NCBI RefSeq assembly: GCF_030503675.1
Contig: NZ_CP129964.1
Coordinates: forward strand, 3,348,001-3,412,000
Length of the DNA: 64,000 nt
DNA from: Lutimonas zeaxanthinifaciens
Lineage (GTDB): Bacteria > Bacteroidota > Bacteroidia > Flavobacteriales > Flavobacteriaceae
Direction: 5' to 3'
Positions 1 through 9,638 of this stretch are shown here, piece by piece. A program made the translations under genes and the position numbers. Position 1 is the stretch's first letter. The number at the start of each line of letters is the position of its first letter. The notes under the pieces were generated by a model, which was not told the origin of the DNA, did no database searches, and saw only the letters and a list, made by a program, of their open reading frames with translations.

Positions 1-580
1 AGGCCAGTCGATAAACAAGTCTCCCTATAAAATGGGGAAAAGCAAATTTTTTGAAATGGGATGGACATGGACCACTCGTCTGGCTCAGAACTCAAATTCA
101 GTTCGGTTCAGGTATGGTTTTGCGTTTCAATTCAACGGATTGAACCCTACCGATAACAAGTATTTTGTTCAGGATGGAGAGCTAACCTATTTAGAAGAGT
201 TTCCAGGAAGTCTGACGAAATCAAAACTGCGCATGGATAATCTGGTCGTACCTATCCATTTTGAATTTGGGCCTTCCCGTAAAATTGACAAAGGAAATTA
301 TTTTAGATATTCTACACGAAAAAAATTCAAATACGGAATCGGAGGCTATTTTGGATTCAATCTGAGAACCCGGCAAAAACTAAAATATACCGAAGACGGT
401 TCAAAACGAAAAGATAAGATCACACAAAGTTATAATACGAGTAATTTGATCTATGGTATAAGCAGTTATATAGGAGTAGATGCTTTTTCAGTATATGTGA
501 AATACGATTTGAACAGAATCTTCAACGAACCAAATCGAAAGGAAAATAATATTTCTTTAGGGCTGCGTTTCGACCTTTAG
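1..580 (+). CDS. Outer-membrane beta-barrel protein, 5' truncated
   Basis: The reading frame is open from base 2 through the window edge, so this is the C-terminal part of a longer protein; the ATG at 32 is probably internal. The visible part (about 192 residues) alternates polar and hydrophobic/aromatic residues in short strands (for example VRFRYGFAFQF, YGIGGYFGFNL, NISLGLRFDL) and ends in a strand, which is the pattern of a small outer-membrane beta-barrel of the PorT/OmpW-like kind common in Bacteroidota. No ligand or partner can be read from it. A hairpin that may act as terminator follows at 593-623. Confidence 0.6.
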   Translation, partial: GQSINKSPYKMGKSKFFEMGWTWTTRLAQNSNSVRFRYGFAFQFNGLNPTDNKYFVQDGELTYLEEFPGSLTKSKLRMDNLVVPIHFEFGPSRKIDKGNYFRYSTRKKFKYGIGGYFGFNLRTRQKLKYTEDGSKRKDKITQSYNTSNLIYGISSYIGVDAFSVYVKYDLNRIFNEPNRKENNISLGLRFDL

Positions 581-592
581 AAATAAGACATA

Positions 593-623
593 AAGGCCCA
601 GGGCATATTTTCTCTGGGTTTTA
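593..623 (+). terminator. Possible intrinsic terminator after the barrel gene
   Basis: A short stem, CCCAG paired with CTGGG across a 12-nt loop, is followed by TTTTATTATTT. It lies 13 nt after the stop codon at 580. The stem is short, so strength is uncertain. Confidence 0.45.
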
Positions 624-664
624 TTATTTCAGGTATCGTTTCTGTTCCTGAAATAATACCTTTG
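624..664 (+). promoter_or_regulatory. tex promoter: -7 box preceded by a 10-bp inverted repeat
   Basis: TTATTTCAGG (624-633) and CCTGAAATAA (647-656) form a perfect 10-bp inverted repeat. Immediately after it TACCTTTG (657-664) matches the Bacteroidota -7 consensus TAnnTTTG. Transcription would start near 670, which argues for the ATG at 684 rather than 666 as the tex start. The repeat could be an operator or part of the preceding termination region. Confidence 0.5.
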
Positions 665-683
665 CATGTATCAAAGCTTATCC

Positions 684-2810
684 ATGCAAGTACTCAATTA
701 TATCAATTCTAAAACGAATCTTCCTCTGAAGGGGATTGAAAATACAATTCAGCTTCTTGATGAAGACTGCACCGTTCCTTTTATCTCGAGATATAGAAAA
801 GAGCGCACCGGAAATCTTGATGAGGTAGAGATTGGTAAAATTCTTGAATTCAAAAAATCATTTGAGGAATTAGAAAAAAGGAAAGTTTCCATATTAAAAT
901 CCCTTGAGCAACAGGAAGTTCTATCCAGCCGGTTACAAGCTCAGATCGAATCGGCAACGGATTTAAACACACTTGAGGACCTCTATCTTCCGTTCAAGAA
1001 AAAGAGAAAGACAAAAGCAGAAAAAGCCAGGCTCAACGGATTGGAACCCCTGGCAAAGATCATTATGAGTCAGAAGCAGGATCGTCTGGATCATATTGTC
1101 ACACGCTTTACATCCAAAGAACTTGATGAAACTGAAGCACTCGAAGGGGCCAGGCATATCATCGCCGAATGGATCAACGAAAGAAGCAGCATCAGAAACA
1201 AAATAAGATGGCATCTCAGCAAGTTCGCAAAAATAGAAACCAAAGTAATCAAGTCTAAACAAGAACTCGATAAGGCACAAAAATTCAAAGATTATTTCAA
1301 CTGGGAAGAGGCCTTGAAAACCTGCCCGTCTCATCGCCTCCTTGCGATTCTTAGAGCGGAAAGAGAAGGATATATACGCGTAAGTATAAGCATCGATAAA
1401 GAAAAGGTTCTCAAGGAGATCAAGGAAAGCGTAATTTCAAATTACAATGAAGGCTCAGTTCAGATTGATATGGCCATTGATGATGCCTTTAAAAGACTAC
1501 TTTTTCCTTCCCTTTCCAACGAAATTCTTCAATTGGAAAAGGAAGATGCTGATGATAAAGCCATTTCCGTTTTTTCCAAGAATCTTAGACAATTATTGCT
1601 TGGAGCGCCCCTGGGCGAGAAAAAAATTCTTGCTATTGATCCGGGTTTTAGAACAGGTTGTAAGATTGTTTGTCTTGATGCTCAGGGAAGGCTGGAACAC
1701 AATGAAACCATATTTCCACATCCTCCACAAAATGACTCCAGAAATGCAATTAAGAAAATAAGTTCTCTTGTTGATGCCCACCGAATAGAAGCCATAGCCA
1801 TTGGCAACGGGACGGCCTCCAGAGAAACTGAAAGCCTTGTAAAAAGGATACGATTTAACAGAGATGTTGAGGTATATGTGGTCAATGAGGCCGGAGCTTC
1901 AATTTATTCAGCGTCTCGCATCGCAAGAGAAGAATTTCCTAATTATGATGTCACGGTAAGAGGTGCCGTTTCTATCGGGAGAAGACTTTCAGACCCTTTA
2001 GCGGAATTGGTTAAAATAGATCCAAAATCCATTGGGGTGGGTCAATATCAACACGATGTAGACCAGAATAAACTCAAAAGAAGCCTTGATTCTGTAGTTG
2101 AAAGTTGTGTAAACAACGTCGGAGTAAATATAAATACGGCAAGTGTTCCCCTTTTAAGTTACGTTTCAGGTTTGGGAACAAAACTGGCTGAAAATATTGT
2201 GGCATACAGAAACGAAATGGGTTCGTTTGAATCGAGGAAGGACATCAAAAAAGTTTCAAGGCTGGGTGAAAAAGCCTTTGAACAAAGTGCCGGGTTTTTA
2301 CGAATAAAAAATGCCAGGAATCCTCTTGACGATTCTGCCGTGCACCCTGAACGCTACGCTCTTGTTGAGAAAATGGCTAAGGATTCAGGCCATTCCGTTA
2401 ACGAATTGATTGGTAATTCAGAGCTTCTTTCAAAGATTGAACTCAATAAATATCGGTCTGAAGAAGTCGGTTTACCTACGCTACAGGATATACTCAAGGA
2501 ATTGGAAAAACCAGGGCTCGACCCAAGAGAAAAAGCAAAAATTTTCAGTTTTGACCAGAATATAAAACGTATTGATGATCTGAGAGAAAATCTTTTACTT
2601 CCGGGAATTATAAATAATATTACGAATTTTGGATGCTTTGTGGATATTGGAATTAAAGAAAACGGCTTAATTCATGTCTCGAACCTTTCAGATACTTTTG
2701 TAAAGGATGTAAATGAAATTGTCTCTCTTCAACAGCAGGTCATCGTTAAGGTTTTACAGATAGACAAAGATCGTAAGCGCATTCAACTGGCCTTACATAA
2801 AACCCTTTAA
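684..2810 (+). CDS. tex: Tex-family RNA-binding transcription accessory protein
   Basis: Tex is a cytoplasmic nucleic-acid-binding protein linked to transcription and RNA turnover. The N-terminus (LLDEDCTVPFISRYRKE) is the family signature. A YqgF-like RNase H fold begins near residue 311 (ILAIDPGFRTG). The helix-hairpin-helix region (SYVSGLGTKLAENI) lies near residues 490-510, and a C-terminal S1 domain spans about 630-705 (PGIINNITNFGCFVDIG, LIHVSNLSD). Length (708 residues) is normal for the family. I start at 684 because a -7 box ends at 664 and homologues begin close to this methionine; an in-frame ATG at 666 would add six residues. The gene appears to be a single transcription unit. Confidence 0.95.
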   Translation: MQVLNYINSKTNLPLKGIENTIQLLDEDCTVPFISRYRKERTGNLDEVEIGKILEFKKSFEELEKRKVSILKSLEQQEVLSSRLQAQIESATDLNTLEDLYLPFKKKRKTKAEKARLNGLEPLAKIIMSQKQDRLDHIVTRFTSKELDETEALEGARHIIAEWINERSSIRNKIRWHLSKFAKIETKVIKSKQELDKAQKFKDYFNWEEALKTCPSHRLLAILRAEREGYIRVSISIDKEKVLKEIKESVISNYNEGSVQIDMAIDDAFKRLLFPSLSNEILQLEKEDADDKAISVFSKNLRQLLLGAPLGEKKILAIDPGFRTGCKIVCLDAQGRLEHNETIFPHPPQNDSRNAIKKISSLVDAHRIEAIAIGNGTASRETESLVKRIRFNRDVEVYVVNEAGASIYSASRIAREEFPNYDVTVRGAVSIGRRLSDPLAELVKIDPKSIGVGQYQHDVDQNKLKRSLDSVVESCVNNVGVNINTASVPLLSYVSGLGTKLAENIVAYRNEMGSFESRKDIKKVSRLGEKAFEQSAGFLRIKNARNPLDDSAVHPERYALVEKMAKDSGHSVNELIGNSELLSKIELNKYRSEEVGLPTLQDILKELEKPGLDPREKAKIFSFDQNIKRIDDLRENLLLPGIINNITNFGCFVDIGIKENGLIHVSNLSDTFVKDVNEIVSLQQQVIVKVLQIDKDRKRIQLALHKTL

Positions 2811-2867
2811 AGCTGATCTCACCCTTTTACAAAAATTAGTATCTTGTTGCTTTCAAACCTCCTCAAT

Positions 2868-5318
2868 ATGAAGCTAAAGTCTATGATAAAGCTAAACTCA
2901 ATACAATTCATTTTGGGCTTGTCCCTTCTTTTTCTGAGTCCGCAGAATTTAATTGCTCAGGATTCTTCTAAGGCCTCGGACACTACCGCTGTAGGACAGG
3001 AAGCCATTGCCATCGGTGATATTTCGGAAGAATCAGAAAAGCTGGGACAATCTTATATGAAATTGAAGGGGACACTCGAGAAGAGTTCTAAAATTTCAGA
3101 TATAGATTCAATTGTCGAGCAGGCTGCTCCGGAAATACTGGACCTGGTGGACTCGGTATTTTTGAAAAGAGAAGATGTTTCCCTAAGGGATCTCAAGGTT
3201 AGAAAAGTGGAATGGACGAATTACAAATCCATTTTAAACCAATACCAGTCGACGGTTAAAAACAGGTCTGAAGAAATAAGCAGGATCATCAACGATGTTT
3301 ATAATGATTTAAAAAAATGGGAGCTCACAAAAAAAGAGCTTGAGGGCCGAACAGAATCAAAGGATATCGCTGACAGTTTTAACACTTCGATAGCAGCTTT
3401 GAATGAGATCATGTCCTTGGCTCAAGAACGGCTGGACAGTGTTTTTGTCACACAGAAAAAAATTACCGAACTGGTGCTCATTGTAGATGAAGAAATTGCC
3501 AACATTGAATATGCGGAAAATCAGAGAAGAAAAGATTATTTTGTTTTTGACAGTCCTCCCATATGGCAAAAAATAGAACCCGTAATGGTAAGTGACAGTG
3601 TTTCTGCTGAATCGCTCTCCTCTTACGGCTTGATCAAAAAAGGAATTAGTCAGAACAAGAAGCAATTTTTGGATTTTTTCAATCTGAATACGAAAATCGT
3701 TGTCCTTCAAATCGTGTTCTTAATATTGCTTCTGGCCTTTCTGATCCTGGCCAATGCTAAATGGAAAAAAAATATCCTTACCTTAAGAAATCCCATTGAA
3801 ATACAGGCAAAAATAATTCTTAAAAACCCGCTTCTAACTGTTCTCTCTGTAGGAGTACTTGTTTCTGCTTTCTTCTATGATTCCATGGTGCCGGCCTATG
3901 CGGAATTTCATGTAATGATCGTACTTTTAGCCACGGTCATTTTACTGCCCAAGGTAACTCATAAGAAATTCAGTATATTTCTTTTGCTGCTTTTTGTAGT
4001 TTATCTGATCAACACCTTCGAGGCTTTTATCGGAGTAAAAGTAAACTTGATTCGGTGGATCCTTATAGTCGATACGATATTACTCTTCGTGTCTCTATTT
4101 GTAGGACGCAAGATTGTAAAATCATATCCTGAAAAATTTACCCAGATTTTCAGATCGTTCAGAATTATTTCGGCGCTGTATATGTTCCTATTGATTGTGG
4201 CCCTGGTCGCCAATATTATAGGGATGGTTGCCCTTGCCAACTACATCACAAAAGCCGTCATTGTATCCCTCACCTTTGGGGTAATTCTTTACCTGGCGGT
4301 CAAAGTTTTTACGAGTATATTTATCCTGATTTTTAAGTTTAGAAAATCCACGAATATTCAGACCATTACCTCGATGGTCAATGCTACTCATCAAAGAATA
4401 AGGCCCTTATTCAATTTTATCGGGTTTCTGGCCTGGATGTTCTTTACCCTTTCGAGTTTTGAAGTTTACGACTTTATTGTGGATTGGTATGGCGAGGTGA
4501 TGGCCACAGAATGGATGGTAGGAGAAATGACCATATCTCTTGGGGGTATTCTTGCCTTTGTAGGTATTTTTATTATTACCCTAATCATTGCCAAAATAGC
4601 TGCAACCTTATTTCAGGATGAATGGATGGTGAATGTACTTCCCAGAGGGGTTGCTCCTGCCATTTCACTTGTCCTGAGAATCGTTGTTATTGGACTTGGT
4701 CTTTATGCCGGACTCTCCGCTGCGGGAGTTGATCTGAGTAAACTTGGATTTATTTTAGGGGCCCTGGGCGTTGGTATTGGTTTTGGTTTGCAAAATGTGG
4801 TTCTTAATTTTGTTTCAGGGCTTATTCTAGCGTTCGAAAGACCTATCAATTTAGGTGACACCATTGAGGTGGACATGGAAATGGGTGTGGTAACGAACAT
4901 TGGTGTCCGTTCAAGTAATATCAGAGCCTATTCAGGAGCAGAAGTTATCATCCCCAATGGAGATCTGATCTCTAAAAAAGTAGTGAACTGGACGCTTTCA
5001 AACAGGAATAGAAGAAGTAAAGTCCCAATGAAAACTTCCCCTGATGCCGATCCTGAAAAAGTAATTGAGTTGTTCAATAAGATAGCCGTTGACCATCCTC
5101 ATACCAGCAAAGACCCGGCTCCTAAAACCTACTTTTACGGATACGGTCCTGATGGTAATCTAAATTTTGCCTTACTCTACTGGACGACCTTTTCTGACAC
5201 ATTGAAAACTGACAGCGAAATTGCCTTGACTATTTTCAAGACCCTGAAAGAAGAAGGTATTCAGGCTCCTGCTCCGGTAAGACGCATCATTTCAGAAAGC
5301 CCGGGCGGTAAAGAATAA
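2868..5318 (+). CDS. MscS-family mechanosensitive ion channel, long form
   Basis: This is a large inner-membrane channel of the MscS/MscK type that would open under membrane tension to release solutes in osmotic downshock. A signal peptide (ending LIAQ) is followed by a periplasmic coiled-coil-rich region up to about residue 260, then roughly eight hydrophobic segments from 280 onward. The conserved pore and beta domain lie near residues 600-690: GFILGALGVGIGFGLQNVV, FERPINLGDTIEV, and VIIPNGDLISKKVVNW. The length (816 residues) fits the multi-TM subfamily rather than the 280-residue MscS. An earlier in-frame TTG at 2844 exists, but the ATG at 2868 gives a clean signal peptide. Confidence 0.92.
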   Translation: MKLKSMIKLNSIQFILGLSLLFLSPQNLIAQDSSKASDTTAVGQEAIAIGDISEESEKLGQSYMKLKGTLEKSSKISDIDSIVEQAAPEILDLVDSVFLKREDVSLRDLKVRKVEWTNYKSILNQYQSTVKNRSEEISRIINDVYNDLKKWELTKKELEGRTESKDIADSFNTSIAALNEIMSLAQERLDSVFVTQKKITELVLIVDEEIANIEYAENQRRKDYFVFDSPPIWQKIEPVMVSDSVSAESLSSYGLIKKGISQNKKQFLDFFNLNTKIVVLQIVFLILLLAFLILANAKWKKNILTLRNPIEIQAKIILKNPLLTVLSVGVLVSAFFYDSMVPAYAEFHVMIVLLATVILLPKVTHKKFSIFLLLLFVVYLINTFEAFIGVKVNLIRWILIVDTILLFVSLFVGRKIVKSYPEKFTQIFRSFRIISALYMFLLIVALVANIIGMVALANYITKAVIVSLTFGVILYLAVKVFTSIFILIFKFRKSTNIQTITSMVNATHQRIRPLFNFIGFLAWMFFTLSSFEVYDFIVDWYGEVMATEWMVGEMTISLGGILAFVGIFIITLIIAKIAATLFQDEWMVNVLPRGVAPAISLVLRIVVIGLGLYAGLSAAGVDLSKLGFILGALGVGIGFGLQNVVLNFVSGLILAFERPINLGDTIEVDMEMGVVTNIGVRSSNIRAYSGAEVIIPNGDLISKKVVNWTLSNRNRRSKVPMKTSPDADPEKVIELFNKIAVDHPHTSKDPAPKTYFYGYGPDGNLNFALLYWTTFSDTLKTDSEIALTIFKTLKEEGIQAPAPVRRIISESPGGKE

Positions 5319-5330
5319 ATCAGCTAGAAC

Positions 5331-6362
5331 TCAGGAAGCAATTTTATCGTCCATGACTGAAAACCATAGCGGTGATATCAGGGAAAGCATCATCATCCCC
5401 GGATAACCCGTAGGCATCTGAGGGCTCTCAGGCAATGATTCCAGGATCTGGTATTTTTTACTGGCTTTATAATGGTGGTCCGAGTGCCTTGACAAGTTAA
5501 AAAGCATCAAACGCCCTATTTGATGATCTGAATTCCAGGAATGCGATGCATTTACCCTTTCATACCTTCCAGATTCTTTTTTGGACCTCAGTAAACCGTA
5601 GTGCTCTATATAATTCACCGTTTCCAGAAGAAGTATCCCGATAACAGAGGCCGCCAGAAAAGCAAAAAGCACTTTGAGGTCGAAAAAATAATAGATCGAA
5701 CCGAGTAGCAAGACATTTGCCAGAGAATAAACAACCATTCTGTTCGATAATGAAAATACAAACCTCCCTTTTCGTTTCATCCGGTTGTTTTCAATTTTCC
5801 ATGCCTTGGCATAACTGCCAAAATGAGAAGTAAACCAGAACGAATATAAAGTTTGTCCCTTTTTTGCAGTTGCAGCATCCGAAGGGGTTGCGACTTCCCT
5901 GTGATGTCCTTCATTATGGTATGGCAAAAAGTGAGTGTTTAGAGATGTAAGGAGCAATATTTCTCCTAATAATTGTTCCAATCTGGAAGATCGATGTCCG
6001 AGTTCATGACCGATATTGATTCCAAGTACCCCACACAGCAGGCCCATTGAAAATACTTTCCCAACAAAGGATACAGAGTCAATCGGCGTCAGCTCAATTA
6101 CGTACAAAAAAGAAGCAAGCATTAAGATCTGAACAGGAACAGACAGATACAATATCCAATCATAGAATCTATTGTTCTTTTCCTTTAATGACTTCTCCGG
6201 ATCAAAATTAGTCCTGTCTGGTTTCAGAAAAAGCTCCAGAAACGGAACAATTCCAAAGACAAGAATAATCGGAAAAAAGGTTTTGATACCCACATTGTTA
6301 AAGGAGTAATAAACCGACAAGGGGAGTATGTAAACAAACAGATATTTCAGCCTTTTCATCAT
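5331..6362 (-). CDS. alkB: AlkB-like membrane di-iron alkane monooxygenase
   Basis: This integral-membrane non-haem di-iron enzyme would hydroxylate a terminal methyl group of an alkane or alkyl chain. The histidine motifs of alkane 1-monooxygenases are all present and in order: HELGH (119-123), HNEGHH (149-154), NYIEHYGL (250-257) and RHSDHH (292-297). Four to six hydrophobic segments surround them. It is separated by only 20 bp from the BNR-propeller gene upstream on the same strand, so the two may be cotranscribed. No rubredoxin or rubredoxin reductase is adjacent. Xylene monooxygenase-like or fatty-acid-desaturase-like roles are alternatives, but the motif spelling favours AlkB. Confidence 0.85.
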   Translation of the reverse strand: MMKRLKYLFVYILPLSVYYSFNNVGIKTFFPIILVFGIVPFLELFLKPDRTNFDPEKSLKEKNNRFYDWILYLSVPVQILMLASFLYVIELTPIDSVSFVGKVFSMGLLCGVLGINIGHELGHRSSRLEQLLGEILLLTSLNTHFLPYHNEGHHREVATPSDAATAKKGQTLYSFWFTSHFGSYAKAWKIENNRMKRKGRFVFSLSNRMVVYSLANVLLLGSIYYFFDLKVLFAFLAASVIGILLLETVNYIEHYGLLRSKKESGRYERVNASHSWNSDHQIGRLMLFNLSRHSDHHYKASKKYQILESLPESPQMPTGYPGMMMLSLISPLWFSVMDDKIAS

Positions 6363-6382
6363 TTCTTAACTCAGTTTCTTCA

Positions 6383-9300
6383 TCATTCCAAAATCAAATA
6401 CTCTAGTTGAAGTTGATTAAATTCTTTGTTAAAATTAACTATTTCTTCTGAAATGAGTTTTTCATAGGCATCCAGCTCTGTTTTGATCTTTGCCGTCAAC
6501 TCATTTTTAACATCTATATCCTGGGCTGTTGGAGGAAAATCATCGAGAGTAACAAGGCTGTTCAGATGGCCCAGTTTATTGGTGAGTTTGATAGGATAAT
6601 TCAAGGGGTCCTGATTGCTTCGATTCTTAGTCTGATAAAGTTCGTTTTCAATCCTCCCAAAGGATTCTTTCAGGTTCTTAGCCTTATCAACGAGGGCCTG
6701 AACTGACTCTGTGCCATCATACTGATCAATAAAAGTCTTTAACTGATCATTGATTTTTTTGATCTGTTTTAAACTCTGGTGTGCCTCATTAATCGTGGCA
6801 TTGACCTCTGACACAAACTCATACTGCTTTTTCATATCCTCCAGGCTTGCTTCAGCTCTGGGGTCGGCAAGAATCGTAAACGGTTTATTAAAGATTTGCT
6901 CATTTACCTTCAAACTCACCTGATATTCACCGGGTACTACCTTGGCTCCCTGAAGATTTGCCCACCATAAAATCATTCCATCCAGTTTTTCCGCTCCTTC
7001 TGTCCGCATGTTCCAGACATGTTTATTAGGCCCCTTTGCCAATTCAAGTTTCTCAGCTTTCTTTTCTGAAAAATTAGAAAATGAGAAAAGTGTATCTCCC
7101 GACTTTGTAAGGTAACTCAGATGAACCGTATCTTTTTTCTCATCCAAATCAGGAAGGTTAAAATAGGTGATAACACCGTTGTCAAGATTCTTTCCGGCCG
7201 TTTTTGGTTCTTTCGTTACATATCCTTTGGTTCTGAAACTGTTTTTTGGTGCGAACAAATAATTACCCCCGGCCTTTTTTGCCTCTTCGAGTTGATGTAA
7301 AACAGTGAGGTCATCCAGCATCCAAAGGCTTCTTCCCTGGGTGGCGATGACCAGGCTATTGTCCTTCACCACGAGGTCCGTAATAGGAACCACCGGTAAA
7401 TTTAACTGAAACTTTTGCCAGCTTGATCCTTCATTGAACGAGACATACATGCCAGTTTCGGTTCCAGCATAAAGCAATCCTTTCTGGGATGGATCTTCCC
7501 GAACAACTCTCGTAAAATGTTCTTTGTTAATTCCGGAATTAATTTGAACCCAGGTCTTTCCATAGTCCGAGGTTTTATACAAGTAAGGCTTGAAATCACC
7601 CAGTTTATATCTTGTTCCGGCGATATAACATGTCCCTTCATCAAAATAGGATGGTTCAATACTGTTGATCATCATCCATTCAGGCATATTTTTAGGGGTA
7701 ACATTTTCCCAGGAAGACCCACCATTTTTAGATACATGAACCAAGCCGTCATCTGTGCCTATCCAAAGCAACCCCTCTTTCAACGGGCTCTCATTAGCCG
7801 CAAAAATGGTACAATAGTACTCAACACTCGTGTTGTCCTGGGTTATAGGCCCCCCGCTGGAGACTAATTTTTCCGGATCATTTCTTGTAAGGTCTTCACT
7901 CAACAACTGCCAGGACTGGCCTTGGTCCTCACTCATATGAACGTGATTCGAAAAAGTATAGAGCCTTTTCGGATTATGCCGGCTAAAAATAATTGGAAAG
8001 TTCCATTGAAATCGGTATTTCATCGCTTCTGCTCCTGATCCCATTGGATTATCCGGCCAGACATTAATCGCCCTGACCGTTCCGGTCCTGTGATTCTTTC
8101 TTGTTAAATATCCATCATAGCTTCCTCCATAAACAATGTCATTGTCAAGAGGGTCCACCGCAATATGAGCAGATTCTCCCCCAGCCGTTGATTCCCAGTC
8201 TCTTTCAGATATTGTTCCACCGCTGCTTCTGTGATCTATTCGAACCGTTGAATTATCCTGTTGAGCCGCAAGGATCTTAAACGGGAAACTATGATCTGTT
8301 GTTACCCTGTAAAACTGAGACGTCGGCTGATTGTGATACGTTGACCAGGTTTTACCACCGTCATAAGTCACCTGGGCACCACCATCATCCCCAATGACCA
8401 TTCTTTTAGAATCTTGCGGATCTATCCACAAATCGTGATGATCTCCATGAGGTGCAACATGGGTCGTAAATGATTTACCTCCGTCTGTAGATTTATGATA
8501 TCTAACATTCAATACATATACCGTATTTTCATCCTCCGTATCGGCATATACCCTTGTATAGTACCAGGCTCGCTGACGTAATTTTCTTTCTTCATTAACT
8601 CGGATCCATTTCTCTCCTCCGTCATCACTTCTGTACAAACCTCCTTTGTCCTTATTTTCGACCATCGCCCAGATGCGTTGCGAATTTTTAGGCGACACTG
8701 TAACCCCTATGATCCCTAAAGTATCGGTTGGAAACCCTTCATTTTTTGAAATCTCCTTCCAGGAATTCCCACTGTCTGTACTTTTCCACAAAGCTGATCC
8801 TTCACCTCCACTGCTCAAACTATAAGGAGTTCTTTGAACCCTCCAGGTTGAAGCATAAATAATCCTGGGATTATTCGGGTCCATTTTAAGATCAACAGCA
8901 CCGGAATGCTCGTTTGAGAAAAGCACCTGCTTCCATGTTTGACCACCATCAACAGATTTGTATACCCCTCTTTCCTTGGTAGGTTTATAAACATTTCCCA
9001 TGACTGCAGCATAAACTGTGTTGTGATTCCTGGGGTGGATAGCGATCCTTGAAATATGCCTCGAGGCTTCCAATCCAGATGATATCCAGGTTTTCCCGGC
9101 ATCTTCACTTTTGAATATTCCAAAACCGGAAGAAACATTTCCTCTGACTGTTTTCTCTCCTCCTCCTACATACATTACATTATTATCCGATTCGGAAACG
9201 GCTATCGACCCTATACTCCCTCCAAAATATCCATCCGAGATGTTTTCCCAAGTTCTTCCACCATCTGTGGTCTTCCATATTCCTCCACCAGTCGATCCAA

Positions 9301-9526
9301 AATAAAACAGGTTCTCCTCACCGGGAACTCCTGTCACCGCCGCGGATCTCCCTCCTCGAAATGGGCCAATTAGACGGTATTCGAGACCTTTGTAAAGAGA
9401 TTCGTCATAAACACGAACAGCATTCTCAGATTTCTTTTGCTTCTTTTTCTGAGCCTGGGACGAATTTATTGTGAAGGTTGAAATAATTAAAAACAGAAAT
9501 AATGTTTTACACAGATTCATAAACAT
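6383..9526 (-). CDS. Secreted BNR/sortilin-like beta-propeller protein
   Basis: This 1047-residue exported protein has a signal peptide (ending SSQAQ) and a lysine-rich start to the mature chain. About eleven Asp-box repeats of the form S/T-x-D-G-G-x-T-W can be read (TTDGGRTWEN, SEDAGKTWIS, SVDGGQTWKQ, STDSGNSWKE, TYDGGKTWST, SEDQGQSWQL, TSDYGKTWVQ and others), so residues 50-720 should form one or two VPS10/sortilin- or sialidase-like propellers. The last 300 residues are helical and charged, a region seen in Bacteroidota proteins annotated as glycosyl hydrolase with BNR repeats. No sialidase catalytic arginine triad can be assigned, so enzymatic activity is not claimed. It precedes alkB in the same direction. 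An ATG two codons downstream is an equally good start. Confidence 0.85.
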   Translation of the reverse strand: MFMNLCKTLFLFLIISTFTINSSQAQKKKQKKSENAVRVYDESLYKGLEYRLIGPFRGGRSAAVTGVPGEENLFYFGSTGGGIWKTTDGGRTWENISDGYFGGSIGSIAVSESDNNVMYVGGGEKTVRGNVSSGFGIFKSEDAGKTWISSGLEASRHISRIAIHPRNHNTVYAAVMGNVYKPTKERGVYKSVDGGQTWKQVLFSNEHSGAVDLKMDPNNPRIIYASTWRVQRTPYSLSSGGEGSALWKSTDSGNSWKEISKNEGFPTDTLGIIGVTVSPKNSQRIWAMVENKDKGGLYRSDDGGEKWIRVNEERKLRQRAWYYTRVYADTEDENTVYVLNVRYHKSTDGGKSFTTHVAPHGDHHDLWIDPQDSKRMVIGDDGGAQVTYDGGKTWSTYHNQPTSQFYRVTTDHSFPFKILAAQQDNSTVRIDHRSSGGTISERDWESTAGGESAHIAVDPLDNDIVYGGSYDGYLTRKNHRTGTVRAINVWPDNPMGSGAEAMKYRFQWNFPIIFSRHNPKRLYTFSNHVHMSEDQGQSWQLLSEDLTRNDPEKLVSSGGPITQDNTSVEYYCTIFAANESPLKEGLLWIGTDDGLVHVSKNGGSSWENVTPKNMPEWMMINSIEPSYFDEGTCYIAGTRYKLGDFKPYLYKTSDYGKTWVQINSGINKEHFTRVVREDPSQKGLLYAGTETGMYVSFNEGSSWQKFQLNLPVVPITDLVVKDNSLVIATQGRSLWMLDDLTVLHQLEEAKKAGGNYLFAPKNSFRTKGYVTKEPKTAGKNLDNGVITYFNLPDLDEKKDTVHLSYLTKSGDTLFSFSNFSEKKAEKLELAKGPNKHVWNMRTEGAEKLDGMILWWANLQGAKVVPGEYQVSLKVNEQIFNKPFTILADPRAEASLEDMKKQYEFVSEVNATINEAHQSLKQIKKINDQLKTFIDQYDGTESVQALVDKAKNLKESFGRIENELYQTKNRSNQDPLNYPIKLTNKLGHLNSLVTLDDFPPTAQDIDVKNELTAKIKTELDAYEKLISEEIVNFNKEFNQLQLEYLILE

Positions 9527-9638
9527 AATAGAACGATAAAATTTGAGAGGCTAATGTAATCAATAATATGATAAATGTTTGGAAACAAGACGGTCATAAT
9601 ATTTACTTTTGACAAGTCAATTTCATTTTAGAAATAAA

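Noticed and set aside
7402-9305. Several ORFs inside the BNR-propeller gene on either strand
   Set aside because: They are out-of-frame shadows of a long, repeat-rich coding sequence.
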